A stretch of DNA of 7,629 nt from Candidatus Subteraquimicrobium carltonvillense (GCA_002339355.1 DDKQ01000041.1:1-7629); one strand, 5' to 3'; shown: positions 1 through 6,389, counted from the first letter of the stretch. Numbers and translations are program-made. The notes: a model not told the origin generated them from the letters alone.

Positions 1-70
1 AGAATTTAAAACATTCCTTTGCTGACAAGTTTTGGCAAAAGGAGCTTCTGTCGTAGACCGCGATTTATGT
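1..70. other. operon continuation downstream of carA, no gene start visible
   Basis: These 70 bases follow the carA stop codon on the minus strand. I see no convincing ribosome-binding site with an open frame: the only AAAGGA-ATG is followed by TTT TAA. There is no T-tailed hairpin that would end the operon, so transcription probably continues past the left edge. carB is the usual partner of carA, but its typical N-terminus is not visible here. Confidence 0.4.
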
Positions 71-1237
71 CTAGCCTATGTTCTCTTCCTCCATTAACTT
101 CATAAACTGCTCGAATAAGTACCTGGAATCGTGAGGACCCGGTGAAGCCTCTGGATGATACTGCACGGAGTAGGCGGGAATATCCAGACACCGTAAGCCT
201 TCCACGGTACCATCATTCAAATTAATGTGGGTGATCTCGATGCTCCCAAACTCGGTTTCTCCTTTCCACCCACCAATTGGGATCGTCTTTCCCACACGCC
301 ATTCCCTCTCGCTAACCTTAAGAGAGTTTTGATCCACGGCAAAGCCATGGTTTTGGGCCGTTATTTCAACGCCTCCTGTCAGCAGATTTTTAACTGGCTG
401 ATTTCCGCCTCTATGACCGAACTTAAGCTTATAAGTCCTGCCCCCTAAAGCTAAGGCAAGTATCTGATGTCCCAAACAAATTCCAAAGATGGGTTTTTTG
501 CCTAGGAGTTTTCCTGTGGTTTCAATGGCATAAGGCACACCCGCGGGATCTCCCGGACCATTGGATAGCAAAATTCCATCGGGATTTAGGGCTAACACCT
601 CTTCGGCCTTGGTGCTGGCAGGCACAACGGTTATCTTGCACCCCACCGTTTCAAGAGATCTTAAGATATTGCGTTTTATGCCAAAATCAAAGGCGACGAC
701 ATGAAAGTGCTTAACTCTCTTCGTTTCCCACCATATATGGGGTTTATCAGTGGTAACGTTTTTAACCAAGTCTCTGCCTATAAGTCCTGGAGATGCCTTG
801 GCTTTCTCCACTAGGCTCTGGGTGTCCAGATCAACTGATGAAAGAACGCCTTTCATGGCTCCTTCGCTTCGAATGTGCTTGGTTAAAGCTCTAGTATCGA
901 TATTCTGAATCCCCACAATGCCGTAAGAATTAAGGAAATTTTCCAGGGAATCCTCAGCCCTCCAGTTACTATAGATTCTGGAGTATTCTCTGACCACAAA
1001 TCCCTCCACAAAGGGCCCTCGAGACTCGTAATCCTCGGAATTTACCCCGTAATTGCCGATATGAGGGTAGGTCATTGTTACTATTTGACCCGCATAGGAG
1101 GGGTCGGTCAACACCTCTTGATACCCAGTCATACTGGTGTTAAAGACGACCTCTCCTACTGCCTCACCAATTGCCCCAAAAGCTGTTCCCTCATATGTGG
1201 TTCCATCTTCCAATGCCAATATCGCCTTTTCCCTCAT
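71..1237 (-). CDS. carA: carbamoyl-phosphate synthase small (glutaminase) subunit
   Basis: CarA hydrolyses glutamine and passes ammonia to CarB, which makes carbamoyl phosphate for pyrimidine and arginine synthesis in the cytoplasm. The 388 residues show the CarA-specific N-terminal domain (for example TSMTGYQEVLTDPSY at 35-48 and QNIDTRALTKHIR at 111-123), followed by a class I glutamine amidotransferase domain. The nucleophile is Cys254 in GICLGHQ, and the His361/Glu363 pair lies in QYHPEASPGPHD. All key residues are present. The ATG start lies 4 bases after the pyrC stop with an AGGGG ribosome-binding site 8 bases upstream, so it is the fourth gene of the pyr operon. Compared with CarA proteins I remember, residues about 311-327 (WRVGKTIPIGGW region) look like an extra loop between NHGFAVD and the ITHINLNDGTVEGL strand. 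CarB is not in the window. Identification is secure. Confidence 0.97.
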   Translation of the reverse strand: MREKAILALEDGTTYEGTAFGAIGEAVGEVVFNTSMTGYQEVLTDPSYAGQIVTMTYPHIGNYGVNSEDYESRGPFVEGFVVREYSRIYSNWRAEDSLENFLNSYGIVGIQNIDTRALTKHIRSEGAMKGVLSSVDLDTQSLVEKAKASPGLIGRDLVKNVTTDKPHIWWETKRVKHFHVVAFDFGIKRNILRSLETVGCKITVVPASTKAEEVLALNPDGILLSNGPGDPAGVPYAIETTGKLLGKKPIFGICLGHQILALALGGRTYKLKFGHRGGNQPVKNLLTGGVEITAQNHGFAVDQNSLKVSEREWRVGKTIPIGGWKGETEFGSIEITHINLNDGTVEGLRCLDIPAYSVQYHPEASPGPHDSRYLFEQFMKLMEEENIG

Positions 1238-1241
1238 ATCA

Positions 1242-2585
1242 CTATCCCCTTGTCCTCGTCCCTCGTCCCTCGTCCCTCGTCCCAGGGTCTTTGACGATAT
1301 TACCTTCCCTTATAACTATCTCCCCCGCCACTAAAACATATTTCACAATACCATTCAATTCCCAACCGTGGAAGGGGGAATTTTTGCTCTTGGATTCAAA
1401 TTTGTCGATATCAACTTTAAGTTTAGATTTGTGATCAAATATGGTAATATCAGCATCACTCCCTATGGATAAACTTCCCTTATGAATTCCTAGAGTATTT
1501 GCGGGATTTATCGCTAACTTTGCGATCAACCGCGGCAAATCAAGCACGCCAGTTTCCACGACCTTGGTGAGCATCAAGGGGAGGGTCGTTTCAAGCCCCA
1601 CAATTCCAAATGGAGCGCGGTCAAACTCCCTCTCCTTTTCATGCAGCGCATGTGGAGCGTGATCGCTGGCAATGGCATCAATTGTCCCATCGGAAAGTCC
1701 TTTCAAAAGTGCCTGCACATCTCGCTGGGATCTGAGCGGGGGATTCACCTTAAAATTAGTGTCGAAATTCATTAAAGCCTCATCAGTGAGTACTAAATGA
1801 TGAGGAGTAACATCGCAAGTCACCCGAATTCCCGCCTTTTTAGCCATGCGGATTAAAGCTACGGTCCCCTCCGTACTAACATGGGCTATATGAAGTCTTC
1901 CCCCAGTTACCCCAGCTAGAATAATATCTCGAGCGACCATGACCTCTTCAGCAGCCGCTGGGATGCCTTTCAATCCAAGCAGCGTGGAATAAAAACCTTC
2001 ATTCATCTGACCATGGGAAGAAAGATTTTTGTCTTCCGAATGAGCAATCAGTGGGATGTTAAACATTCGTGAATATTCAAAGGCTCTCCTCATCACCTCG
2101 GCATTCATCACCGACTCTCCGTCATCCGAGAAAGCCACCGCACCTGCTTTAACCAACTCGCCCATCTCAGCGAGTTCTTTACCCTTTAAACCCTTGGTGA
2201 TGGCAGCGGCTGGAAAGACACTGGCCATCCCCTCTTCTCTAGATTTCTCCAGTATCATCTCGATCACAGATGCTGTATCGGCAACTGGATTTGTGTTTGG
2301 CATGCAAGCAACGGAGGTAAAACCACCTTTAATGGCGGCTCGGGTGCCAGTTCTTATGGTTTCCTCATCCTCTCTACCAGGTTCACGTAGGTGGACATGC
2401 ATATCTATGAGACCGGGCGTTACAATCATATCTCTGGCCTCAATGATTTCAGCATCCTCTGCCGCTAAATTCTCCGCGATGCTCATTATCTTTCCATTTT
2501 TAACCAGAATATCCAGGGTGGCATCAACTTCGTTTGCGGGGTCGATGACTCTCCCCCCTCTTATCAGCACCTTAGACACTCTCAC
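1242..2585 (-). CDS. pyrC: dihydroorotase, class I
   Basis: PyrC cyclises N-carbamoyl-L-aspartate to dihydroorotate, the third step of UMP synthesis, using a zinc site. The 447-residue protein is an amidohydrolase-fold enzyme of the long (class I) bacterial type. Visible motifs are the metal-binding DMHVHLREPG at 61-70, the MPNTNP motif at 95-100, FSDDG at 152-156, AHSED at 181-185, HIAHVST at 232-238, CDVTPHHL at 257-264 and ASDHAPH at 306-312. The chosen start is GTG (position 2585) and overlaps the pyrB end by 14 bases. A second GTG two codons later (2579) is an almost equally good start. The family core ends near residue 430. The last dozen or so residues (KDPGTRDEGRGTRTRG) are low-complexity and are encoded largely by a 7-base tandem repeat, so this tail is probably not functional. 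The next gene, carA, starts 4 bases after the TAG stop. Confidence 0.97.
   Translation of the reverse strand: MRVSKVLIRGGRVIDPANEVDATLDILVKNGKIMSIAENLAAEDAEIIEARDMIVTPGLIDMHVHLREPGREDEETIRTGTRAAIKGGFTSVACMPNTNPVADTASVIEMILEKSREEGMASVFPAAAITKGLKGKELAEMGELVKAGAVAFSDDGESVMNAEVMRRAFEYSRMFNIPLIAHSEDKNLSSHGQMNEGFYSTLLGLKGIPAAAEEVMVARDIILAGVTGGRLHIAHVSTEGTVALIRMAKKAGIRVTCDVTPHHLVLTDEALMNFDTNFKVNPPLRSQRDVQALLKGLSDGTIDAIASDHAPHALHEKEREFDRAPFGIVGLETTLPLMLTKVVETGVLDLPRLIAKLAINPANTLGIHKGSLSIGSDADITIFDHKSKLKVDIDKFESKSKNSPFHGWELNGIVKYVLVAGEIVIREGNIVKDPGTRDEGRGTRTRG
1254..1281. repeat. tandem repeat, four copies of 7-base CCTCGTC
   Basis: Four perfect consecutive copies of CCTCGTC (GACGAGG on the coding strand) lie at 1254-1260, 1261-1267, 1268-1274 and 1275-1281. 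They encode the Arg/Gly/Asp/Glu-rich C-terminal tail of PyrC. Because 7 is not a multiple of 3, gain or loss of one copy would change the reading frame, the PyrC tail and the spacing to the carA start. Confidence 0.95.
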
Positions 2586-3513
2586 CGCCCCCTATAAGCA
2601 AGTATAGTATGGCCATCCTCACCGCCACTCCATTCGTTACCTGATCCGTCATCACCGATTGAGGGAGATCTGCAACTTCAGAGGTTATCTCTATCCCTCG
2701 ATTCATGGGTCCCGGATGCATAATAAGTGTGTTTTCCCTAGCTCTTGTGATCCTCGCCATATTCAAACCAAACAGCGTTGTGTGCTCTCTCAAAGAGGGA
2801 AAGAGATTTTCCGTTTGACGTTCGAGTTGCAGCCTCAGGCAATAGACGATGTCAACCTCTTTTATGACCTCATCAAGATTATAGCTTACATCCACGCCGA
2901 AGACCTCAATGTTCACTGGGAGTAAAGTAGGTGGAGCGACCAGGGTAACCTTTGCTCCCATCTTTGTGAAAGCCAGAATATTGGAGCGCGCTACCCGACT
3001 GTGAGCGATGTCACCGACTATGGCTACATGTAAGTCCTTGATTCTTCCTAGTTTCTCCCTGATGGTGAACAAATCGAGTAGGGCTTGTGTGGGATGTTCG
3101 TGAGCTCCGTCTCCTGCATTTACTACCCCGCACCTGACGAGCCTGGCTAAAAGATGTGGTGCCCCGGCGGCGGAATGCCTGATGATTACAAGGTCCGCGT
3201 TCATGGCCTCAATGGTTTTAGCAGTATCTTTAAGACTTTCCCCCTTCACAGTAGCACTGTCTTTACCCGAAATATTCACAACATCGGCACTCAAGCGCTT
3301 AGCGGCCAGTTCGAAGGATGTCCGTGTGCGAGTACTTGGTTCCAGGAAAAGATTGACTATTGTTCTTCCCCTTAAAGTAGGAACTTTTTTGATGGTGCGA
3401 GTGGAAATTTCCTTGAAAGACTCGGCTGTATCCAGAATCAATTCGATCTCCTCGCGATTTAGTTCTCTTATTCCCAAAAGATTCTTGCTTTTAAGCTGGA
3501 TTTTAAGTTTCAC
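2572..3513 (-). CDS. pyrB: aspartate carbamoyltransferase catalytic subunit
   Basis: PyrB joins carbamoyl phosphate and L-aspartate to give N-carbamoyl-L-aspartate, the committed step of pyrimidine synthesis. The 313-residue length fits the catalytic chain. The carbamoyl-phosphate loop EPSTRTRTSFE lies at 58-68, with the lysine loop KGES at 90-93, HEHPTQAL at 138-145, RLQLER at 227-232 and HPGPMNRGIEI at 266-276, so both substrate sites look complete. The start is a GTG placed directly after the pyrR TAA stop with no gap. A GGGGAGG ribosome-binding site lies inside the pyrR 3' end, 8 bases upstream, which implies translational coupling to pyrR. Its 3' end overlaps pyrC by 14 bases. No pyrI regulatory subunit gene is present, as is normal for PyrR-regulated operons, so control is expected at transcription rather than by allosteric CTP. 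Confidence 0.98.
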   Translation of the reverse strand: MKLKIQLKSKNLLGIRELNREEIELILDTAESFKEISTRTIKKVPTLRGRTIVNLFLEPSTRTRTSFELAAKRLSADVVNISGKDSATVKGESLKDTAKTIEAMNADLVIIRHSAAGAPHLLARLVRCGVVNAGDGAHEHPTQALLDLFTIREKLGRIKDLHVAIVGDIAHSRVARSNILAFTKMGAKVTLVAPPTLLPVNIEVFGVDVSYNLDEVIKEVDIVYCLRLQLERQTENLFPSLREHTTLFGLNMARITRARENTLIMHPGPMNRGIEITSEVADLPQSVMTDQVTNGVAVRMAILYLLIGGGESV

Positions 3514-4056
3514 TTAAGAAACCTCCCCAATAACCACGGCATCAAGACCATCCTTCTCCTTTAAATTCACCTGTACTCGTTCCTTACGAGAAGTTGGTAT
3601 ATTTTTCCCCACATAATCGGGCCGGATGGGAAGTTCTCTGTGTCCTCTATCGATCATCACAGCAAGCTGAATGCTTGCTGGTCGACCGAAGTCAAAAATG
3701 GCATCCATAGCTGCCCTCACACTTCTCCCGGTGTATAAGACATCATCCACTAACACAATGTCTCTGCCGGTGACGTCGAAATCTATCTGCGTGGAGGAAA
3801 CCCTGGGTTGTGGATGAGTGCCTATATCGTCTCGATAAAATGTGATATCCAACACTCCCACAGGAGGGGTCATGTTTTCTATCTCGCCTATTTTTTGGGC
3901 CAACCTTCCGGCTAAATGGACTCCCCTGCTCCGAATCCCTACGAGTGCCAAATTCCTAGCGCCCTTATTCCTTTCCAAAATCTCATGTGCGATCCTTATG
4001 AGAGCCCTTTGAATGCCATTCATATTCATTACGGTGGTTTTCTCCTTAAAGACCAT
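3514..4056 (-). CDS. pyrR: bifunctional pyr operon regulator / uracil phosphoribosyltransferase
   Basis: PyrR is an RNA-binding regulator that, when bound to UMP or UTP, grips a hairpin in pyr leader RNA. It has a phosphoribosyltransferase fold and usually some uracil phosphoribosyltransferase activity. The 180 residues match the family length. The PRPP-binding loop VLVDDVLYTGRS lies at 101-112, and the PyrR-typical segment from DRGHRELPIRPDYVG to NIPTS spans 136-156. The N-terminal RALIRIAHEILERNKG (17-32) is also typical. The ATG start at 4056 has an AAAGGAG ribosome-binding site 7 bases upstream. A second in-frame ATG at codon 10 also has a GGAG upstream but at a longer distance. It is the first structural gene of the operon, and a matching PyrR-binding site lies in its own leader at 4177-4190, so autoregulation is strongly indicated. 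Confidence 0.97.
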   Translation of the reverse strand: MVFKEKTTVMNMNGIQRALIRIAHEILERNKGARNLALVGIRSRGVHLAGRLAQKIGEIENMTPPVGVLDITFYRDDIGTHPQPRVSSTQIDFDVTGRDIVLVDDVLYTGRSVRAAMDAIFDFGRPASIQLAVMIDRGHRELPIRPDYVGKNIPTSRKERVQVNLKEKDGLDAVVIGEVS

Positions 4057-4079
4057 TGATCTTCTCCTTTAAAATGCCA

Positions 4080-4157
4080 TCATATTTCCAAATGGACCTG
4101 CAGGTTTTGAGACAAAAAATACCTTCCTGCCCGACACAAGAAGGTATTCGTATTCAT
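4080..4157 (-). CDS. possible pyr leader peptide, 25 codons
   Basis: A small ORF starts with ATG at 4157, 8 bases after a very strong ribosome-binding site (AAGGAGGT, 4166-4173), and ends with TGA at 4080-4082, 23 bases before the pyrR ATG. The peptide begins MNTNTFLCRAG and resembles no protein I know. It runs through the whole attenuator hairpin and its T-run, so a ribosome translating it would physically disrupt the terminator. Its ribosome-binding site sits at the 3' foot of the PyrR-binding hairpin. As I recall, a similar leader-peptide arrangement has been proposed for the Thermus pyr operon. It could instead be an accidental ORF, with the GGAGGT stretch conserved only as an antiterminator arm. 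Confidence 0.5.
   Translation of the reverse strand: MNTNTFLCRAGRYFLSQNLQVHLEI
4114..4148 (-). terminator. intrinsic terminator acting as pyr attenuator
   Basis: On the minus strand, AATACCTTCTTG (4148-4137) pairs with CAGGAAGGTATT (4129-4118) around a 7-base loop. This gives a 12-bp stem with one G-T wobble, followed at once by six T residues (4119-4114). It lies about 60 bases before pyrR and downstream of the PyrR-binding hairpin, the expected place for a pyr attenuator. Confidence 0.85.
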
Positions 4158-4173
4158 ATTATTTTACCTCCTT
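4138..4173 (-). promoter_or_regulatory. putative antiterminator pairing in pyr leader
   Basis: AAGGAGGTA (4173-4165) can pair with TACCTTCTT (4146-4138) over 9 bp with a single G-T wobble. This would capture the 5' arm of the attenuator and prevent termination. The same AAGG is needed to close the foot of the PyrR hairpin, so the two folds are mutually exclusive, as in the Bacillus pyr scheme. The pairing would also hide the leader ribosome-binding site. Confidence 0.6.
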
Positions 4174-4201
4174 CCTAGCCTCGCAGGACTAGATTTAAAG
4201 G
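4170..4201 (-). promoter_or_regulatory. PyrR-binding RNA hairpin (anti-antiterminator)
   Basis: The minus-strand sequence AGTCCTGCGAGGCT (4190-4177) matches the Bacillus PyrR-site consensus ARUCCNGNGAGGYU, as I recall it, at every position. CTAG/CTAG (4192-4189 with 4178-4175) closes the upper stem, and CCTT/AAGG (4201-4198 with 4173-4170) can extend it past a small internal loop. UMP-bound PyrR would stabilise this hairpin, block the antiterminator and allow the downstream terminator to form. Confidence 0.88.
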
Positions 4202-4209
4202 TTTTTTTT

Positions 4210-4238
4210 ATCATAACAGAACAAGGATTTGACGTCAA
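4210..4238 (-). promoter_or_regulatory. pyr operon promoter
   Basis: On the minus strand, TTGACG (4238-4233), a 17-base spacer and TATGAT (4215-4210) form a near-consensus housekeeping promoter. The predicted transcript starts near 4203, in an A-run just before the PyrR hairpin. Its -35 box is half of the palindrome TTGACGTCAA (4229-4238). Confidence 0.8.
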
Positions 4239-4257
4239 CGCTTTGCTGGAATAAAAT
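4229..4257 (+). promoter_or_regulatory. candidate distal 5S rRNA promoter (P1)
   Basis: TTGACG (4229-4234), a 17-base spacer and TAAAAT (4252-4257) point toward the 5S gene. A transcript from here would begin near 4264 and carry about 50 bases of leader. Its -35 overlaps the pyr -35 inside the palindrome TTGACGTCAA, so both promoters could hardly be occupied at once. Confidence 0.5.
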
Positions 4258-4275
4258 GCTTTTAATCGTGCCTGA

Positions 4276-4303
4276 TTGAAAATAATCGTAATAGTAATAT
4301 AAT
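4276..4303 (+). promoter_or_regulatory. candidate proximal 5S rRNA promoter (P2)
   Basis: TTGAAA (4276-4281), a 16-base spacer and a perfect TATAAT (4298-4303) predict a start near 4310-4311, almost exactly where the 5S end helix begins. On sequence alone it has the better -10 box of the two candidates, so it may be the main 5S promoter. Confidence 0.6.
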
Positions 4304-4315
4304 TTAAGTTGAGAC

Positions 4316-4432
<117 letters not shown>

Positions 4433-4454
4433 TCTCATATTATTAACGCTTTGG

Positions 4455-4955
4455 CTACGGTGAACCATGCATTTTCTTCCAAGATTCAAGTATCAATCTT
4501 TTTGCCCTGCTCTTTTTAATTTTCTTAGCCCAAGCTATCTCCGTACTCAACAGGTAAAGTCCTCTTTTGAGGAGCTCTCGTTCCCTTAAACTTAAATTTT
4601 TTCTATCCCTTTTGTCCAAGAAATTAGCCACGGCTTCGGCAACTTCGAGGATATTTGAACTCCCTATCTTTTCAAGACAATTGGCATACCATTTGTAATA
4701 GTCCTTATCCCTGTAGCATAGATGATTTCTTTCCTCCAGGATACGAAGGACCTTGGGGACATCTCGTGACGAAATGACCCTCCTTAATCCCACACTTTCC
4801 GCGCGCTCAATTGGGATCATTACCTTCATTTCCTCCGAGGGTATATCAATTACATAATATTCCTGTTCATACCCTTGAAAATTCCCCACTATAATATCTT
4901 GAACTGTTCCACTGCCGAAATAAGGGTAGTATACTCTATCTCCGATACGATGCAC
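4455..4955 (-). CDS. carD: CarD/CdnL-family RNA polymerase-binding transcription regulator
   Basis: CarD-type proteins bind the RNA polymerase beta subunit and stabilise open promoter complexes, notably at rRNA promoters in mycobacteria. This 166-residue protein has an N-terminal CarD/TRCF interaction domain: VYYPYFGSGTVQDI at 8-21, then YEQEYYVIDIP at 29-39 and MKVMIPIERAESVGLR at 43-58. An all-helical C-terminal domain (about 62-150) follows. Trp89 in YYKWY is a candidate for the minor-groove wedge tryptophan known in this family. The tail is Lys/Arg-rich. The start is GTG (4955) with GAGG 8 bases upstream; the ATG just before it is out of frame. It is convergent with the 5S gene (about 20 bases apart) and divergent from the nuclease gene. 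The family call is firm. Direct control of the adjacent 5S and pyr promoters is only inference. Confidence 0.9.
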   Translation of the reverse strand: MHRIGDRVYYPYFGSGTVQDIIVGNFQGYEQEYYVIDIPSEEMKVMIPIERAESVGLRRVISSRDVPKVLRILEERNHLCYRDKDYYKWYANCLEKIGSSNILEVAEAVANFLDKRDRKNLSLRERELLKRGLYLLSTEIAWAKKIKKSRAKRLILESWKKMHGSP

Positions 4956-4991
4956 TTCATCACCCTCAAATCAGATTCGATTACTAATTCT

Positions 4992-5020
4992 ATTATACCG
5001 CTGACGAGGAATTCTGCCAA
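4992..5020 (-). promoter_or_regulatory. carD promoter
   Basis: On the minus strand, TTGGCA (5020-5015), a 17-base spacer and a perfect TATAAT (4997-4992) predict a start near 4985, leaving about 30 bases of leader. A weaker second candidate (TTGTCA, 17 bases, TAAATA at 5062-5034) lies upstream. Confidence 0.7.
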
Positions 5021-5067
5021 AAATTTACATTCATATTTAATGAGAGTGAAAAGATTTGACAAAAAAA

Positions 5068-5096
5068 TTGACTCGAACATTAGTTCGTTATACAAT
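5068..5096 (+). promoter_or_regulatory. promoter of RecB-like nuclease gene
   Basis: TTGACT (5068-5073), a 17-base spacer and TACAAT (5091-5096) form a strong housekeeping-type promoter whose transcript would start near 5103. The LexA box fills most of the spacer. Confidence 0.75.
5074..5087. promoter_or_regulatory. LexA (SOS/Cheo) box
   Basis: CGAACATTAGTTCG is a perfect 5-base inverted repeat with a 4-base centre, fitting the GAAC-N4-GTTC LexA site of Firmicutes and Actinobacteria. It lies between the -35 and -10 boxes of the nuclease promoter, where a bound repressor would block RNA polymerase. The two central bases differ from the Bacillus RNRY preference. No lexA gene is in the window. 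Confidence 0.8.
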
Positions 5097-5145
5097 AAAT
5101 TGAGTTAATTACTCTTCGGTTACTAGATACTGTGTGGGAGGAATT

Positions 5146-6357
5146 GTGCTGAAGCATAGGTCATGTGAACGAAACTTAAGACTTAGCTTTTCTTCCATCG
5201 CGGTCTATCAAAACTGCCCCCTTTCCTATAAGTTTCAGTTCATTGACAAACTTCCCACCAAGAAAACTCCTTTTCGGAGCTTCGGCAGCAGTCTTCATGC
5301 CGCTTTAGCTTTATTTTACAATGTGCCCATCCCCAAACCACCCACACTAGATGAACTCCTAAAGCTTCTGTCAAAGGTATGGGAACTGGAAGGATACAAG
5401 GACCAAAACGAGGAATCCATCTATTTCAAGCACGCCAAGGAAATATTGACAAATTTCTATTACACCAACGTCAAAGATTTCCGTATTCCAGCAGCACTAG
5501 AGCATAAATTCCAAATAGAGTTAGATGGCGAAGGCTTAGAGAAATTCACTCTGAGTGGTGTCATTGACAGAATGGACAAACTCCCTGAGGGAGGCTACGA
5601 AATAATCGACTATAAGACGAGCCGGAGACTTCCCCCTCGCTCAAAGGTCGAAAGTGATCTACAACTTTCAATTTACCACCTGGCGGCTCAGGAGATTTGG
5701 GGAATCGAACCGGAAAAATTGACTCTGTATTTTCTCATCCCCAATGAGAAAATAAGCACCAGTAGAACGCGGGAGGATGTTGAAGAAACAAAGGATATCA
5801 TGAGACAAGTTGTTAGGGCTATTAAGCTGGGTGAGTTTGAACCGAGGGAAAATACTCTCTGTCCCTGGTGTGACTTTCAAGCCCACTGTCCCCTTCATAA
5901 GCACAAATTCTTAAAGGAAGATAGAGACCCACCCAGGGAGATGCAGGAAGCCGTCATCGAGGTCGAAAAAGTCGTGGATGAATATGCGGAGCTTAAAAGG
6001 AAATTAAAGGAGATCAATTTGAAATTAGATGAGCTACAGGAAATCATCCATGATTATTGCGAAAAACATGGTCTTTCCCGTCTTTATTCGGATAAGGTGG
6101 CAATCTCACGAAAACCAAGGTTCATTCAAAGCTATAACATTGACAAATTAAGAGAGGTTTTAGAGCCCTTAGGGCTTTGGGAACGCATCTTAAGGGTAGA
6201 CGGGAGATCCCTTAAAGAACTATTAAATAGCGATGATATAAAGGAAGAAGTCAAGAGATTAATTGAAAGTGCTAAAGAGGTTGAGGATATAACGTACGCT
6301 CTCTATGTTAGAGAAATTCAAAGGGAGCCGGATTGGTCGATGATTGATAGATCATAG
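5146..6357 (+). CDS. RecB-family PD-(D/E)XK nuclease with Fe-S cysteine cluster and C-terminal coiled-coil extension
   Basis: This is a stand-alone nuclease of the RecB/AddB/Cas4-like family. Numbering from GTG 5146 (403 residues), the N-terminal SSIAVYQNCPLSYKF (16-30) carries Cys24, and the GSSLHAAL motif (47-54) carries His51. The active site is Asp141 in GVIDRMD, then Asp155 and Lys157 in EIIDYKTS (152-159), with the Gln-Leu-x3-Tyr motif (QLSIY) at 173-177. Cys239, Cys242 and Cys248 (CPWCDFQAHC) complete a four-cysteine set typical of Fe-S nucleases. All catalytic residues appear intact, so activity on single-stranded or end DNA is likely. Residues 260-403 hold a predicted coiled coil (about 265-305) and a charged domain I do not recognise. 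The frame extends to GTG 5134, but only GTG 5146 has a ribosome-binding site (GGGAGG, 4 bases away). The LexA box in its promoter suggests induction by DNA damage. Confidence 0.88.
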   Translation: MLKHRSCERNLRLSFSSIAVYQNCPLSYKFQFIDKLPTKKTPFRSFGSSLHAALALFYNVPIPKPPTLDELLKLLSKVWELEGYKDQNEESIYFKHAKEILTNFYYTNVKDFRIPAALEHKFQIELDGEGLEKFTLSGVIDRMDKLPEGGYEIIDYKTSRRLPPRSKVESDLQLSIYHLAAQEIWGIEPEKLTLYFLIPNEKISTSRTREDVEETKDIMRQVVRAIKLGEFEPRENTLCPWCDFQAHCPLHKHKFLKEDRDPPREMQEAVIEVEKVVDEYAELKRKLKEINLKLDELQEIIHDYCEKHGLSRLYSDKVAISRKPRFIQSYNIDKLREVLEPLGLWERILRVDGRSLKELLNSDDIKEEVKRLIESAKEVEDITYALYVREIQREPDWSMIDRS

Positions 6358-6368
6358 TTGTCGTTCGA

Positions 6369-6389
6369 GGTTCTAGGTTGAAGGTTAAA
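6369..6389. repeat. three degenerate 7-base repeats GGTTNNA
   Basis: GGTTCTA, GGTTGAA and GGTTAAA follow one another without gaps just after the nuclease stop codon. A related stretch in the same orientation occurs at 6592-6631. Confidence 0.65.

Noticed and set aside
2572..2585. 14-base overlap of pyrB and pyrC as an unusual fusion or frameshift
   Set aside because: Both proteins are complete and such overlaps are common in compact operons; it suggests translational coupling only.
2056..2607. Plus-strand 183-codon frame opposite pyrC
   Set aside because: Antisense to conserved PyrC motifs; its Ser/Ala/Thr-rich product is typical of a shadow frame.
4889..5095. Minus-strand 68-codon frame upstream of carD
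   Set aside because: It overlaps the carD start out of frame and spans the carD promoter and the LexA box; no recognisable protein.
5134..5145. GTG at 5134 as the nuclease start
   Set aside because: No ribosome-binding site precedes it, whereas GGGAGG precedes GTG 5146; the four extra residues add no family motif.
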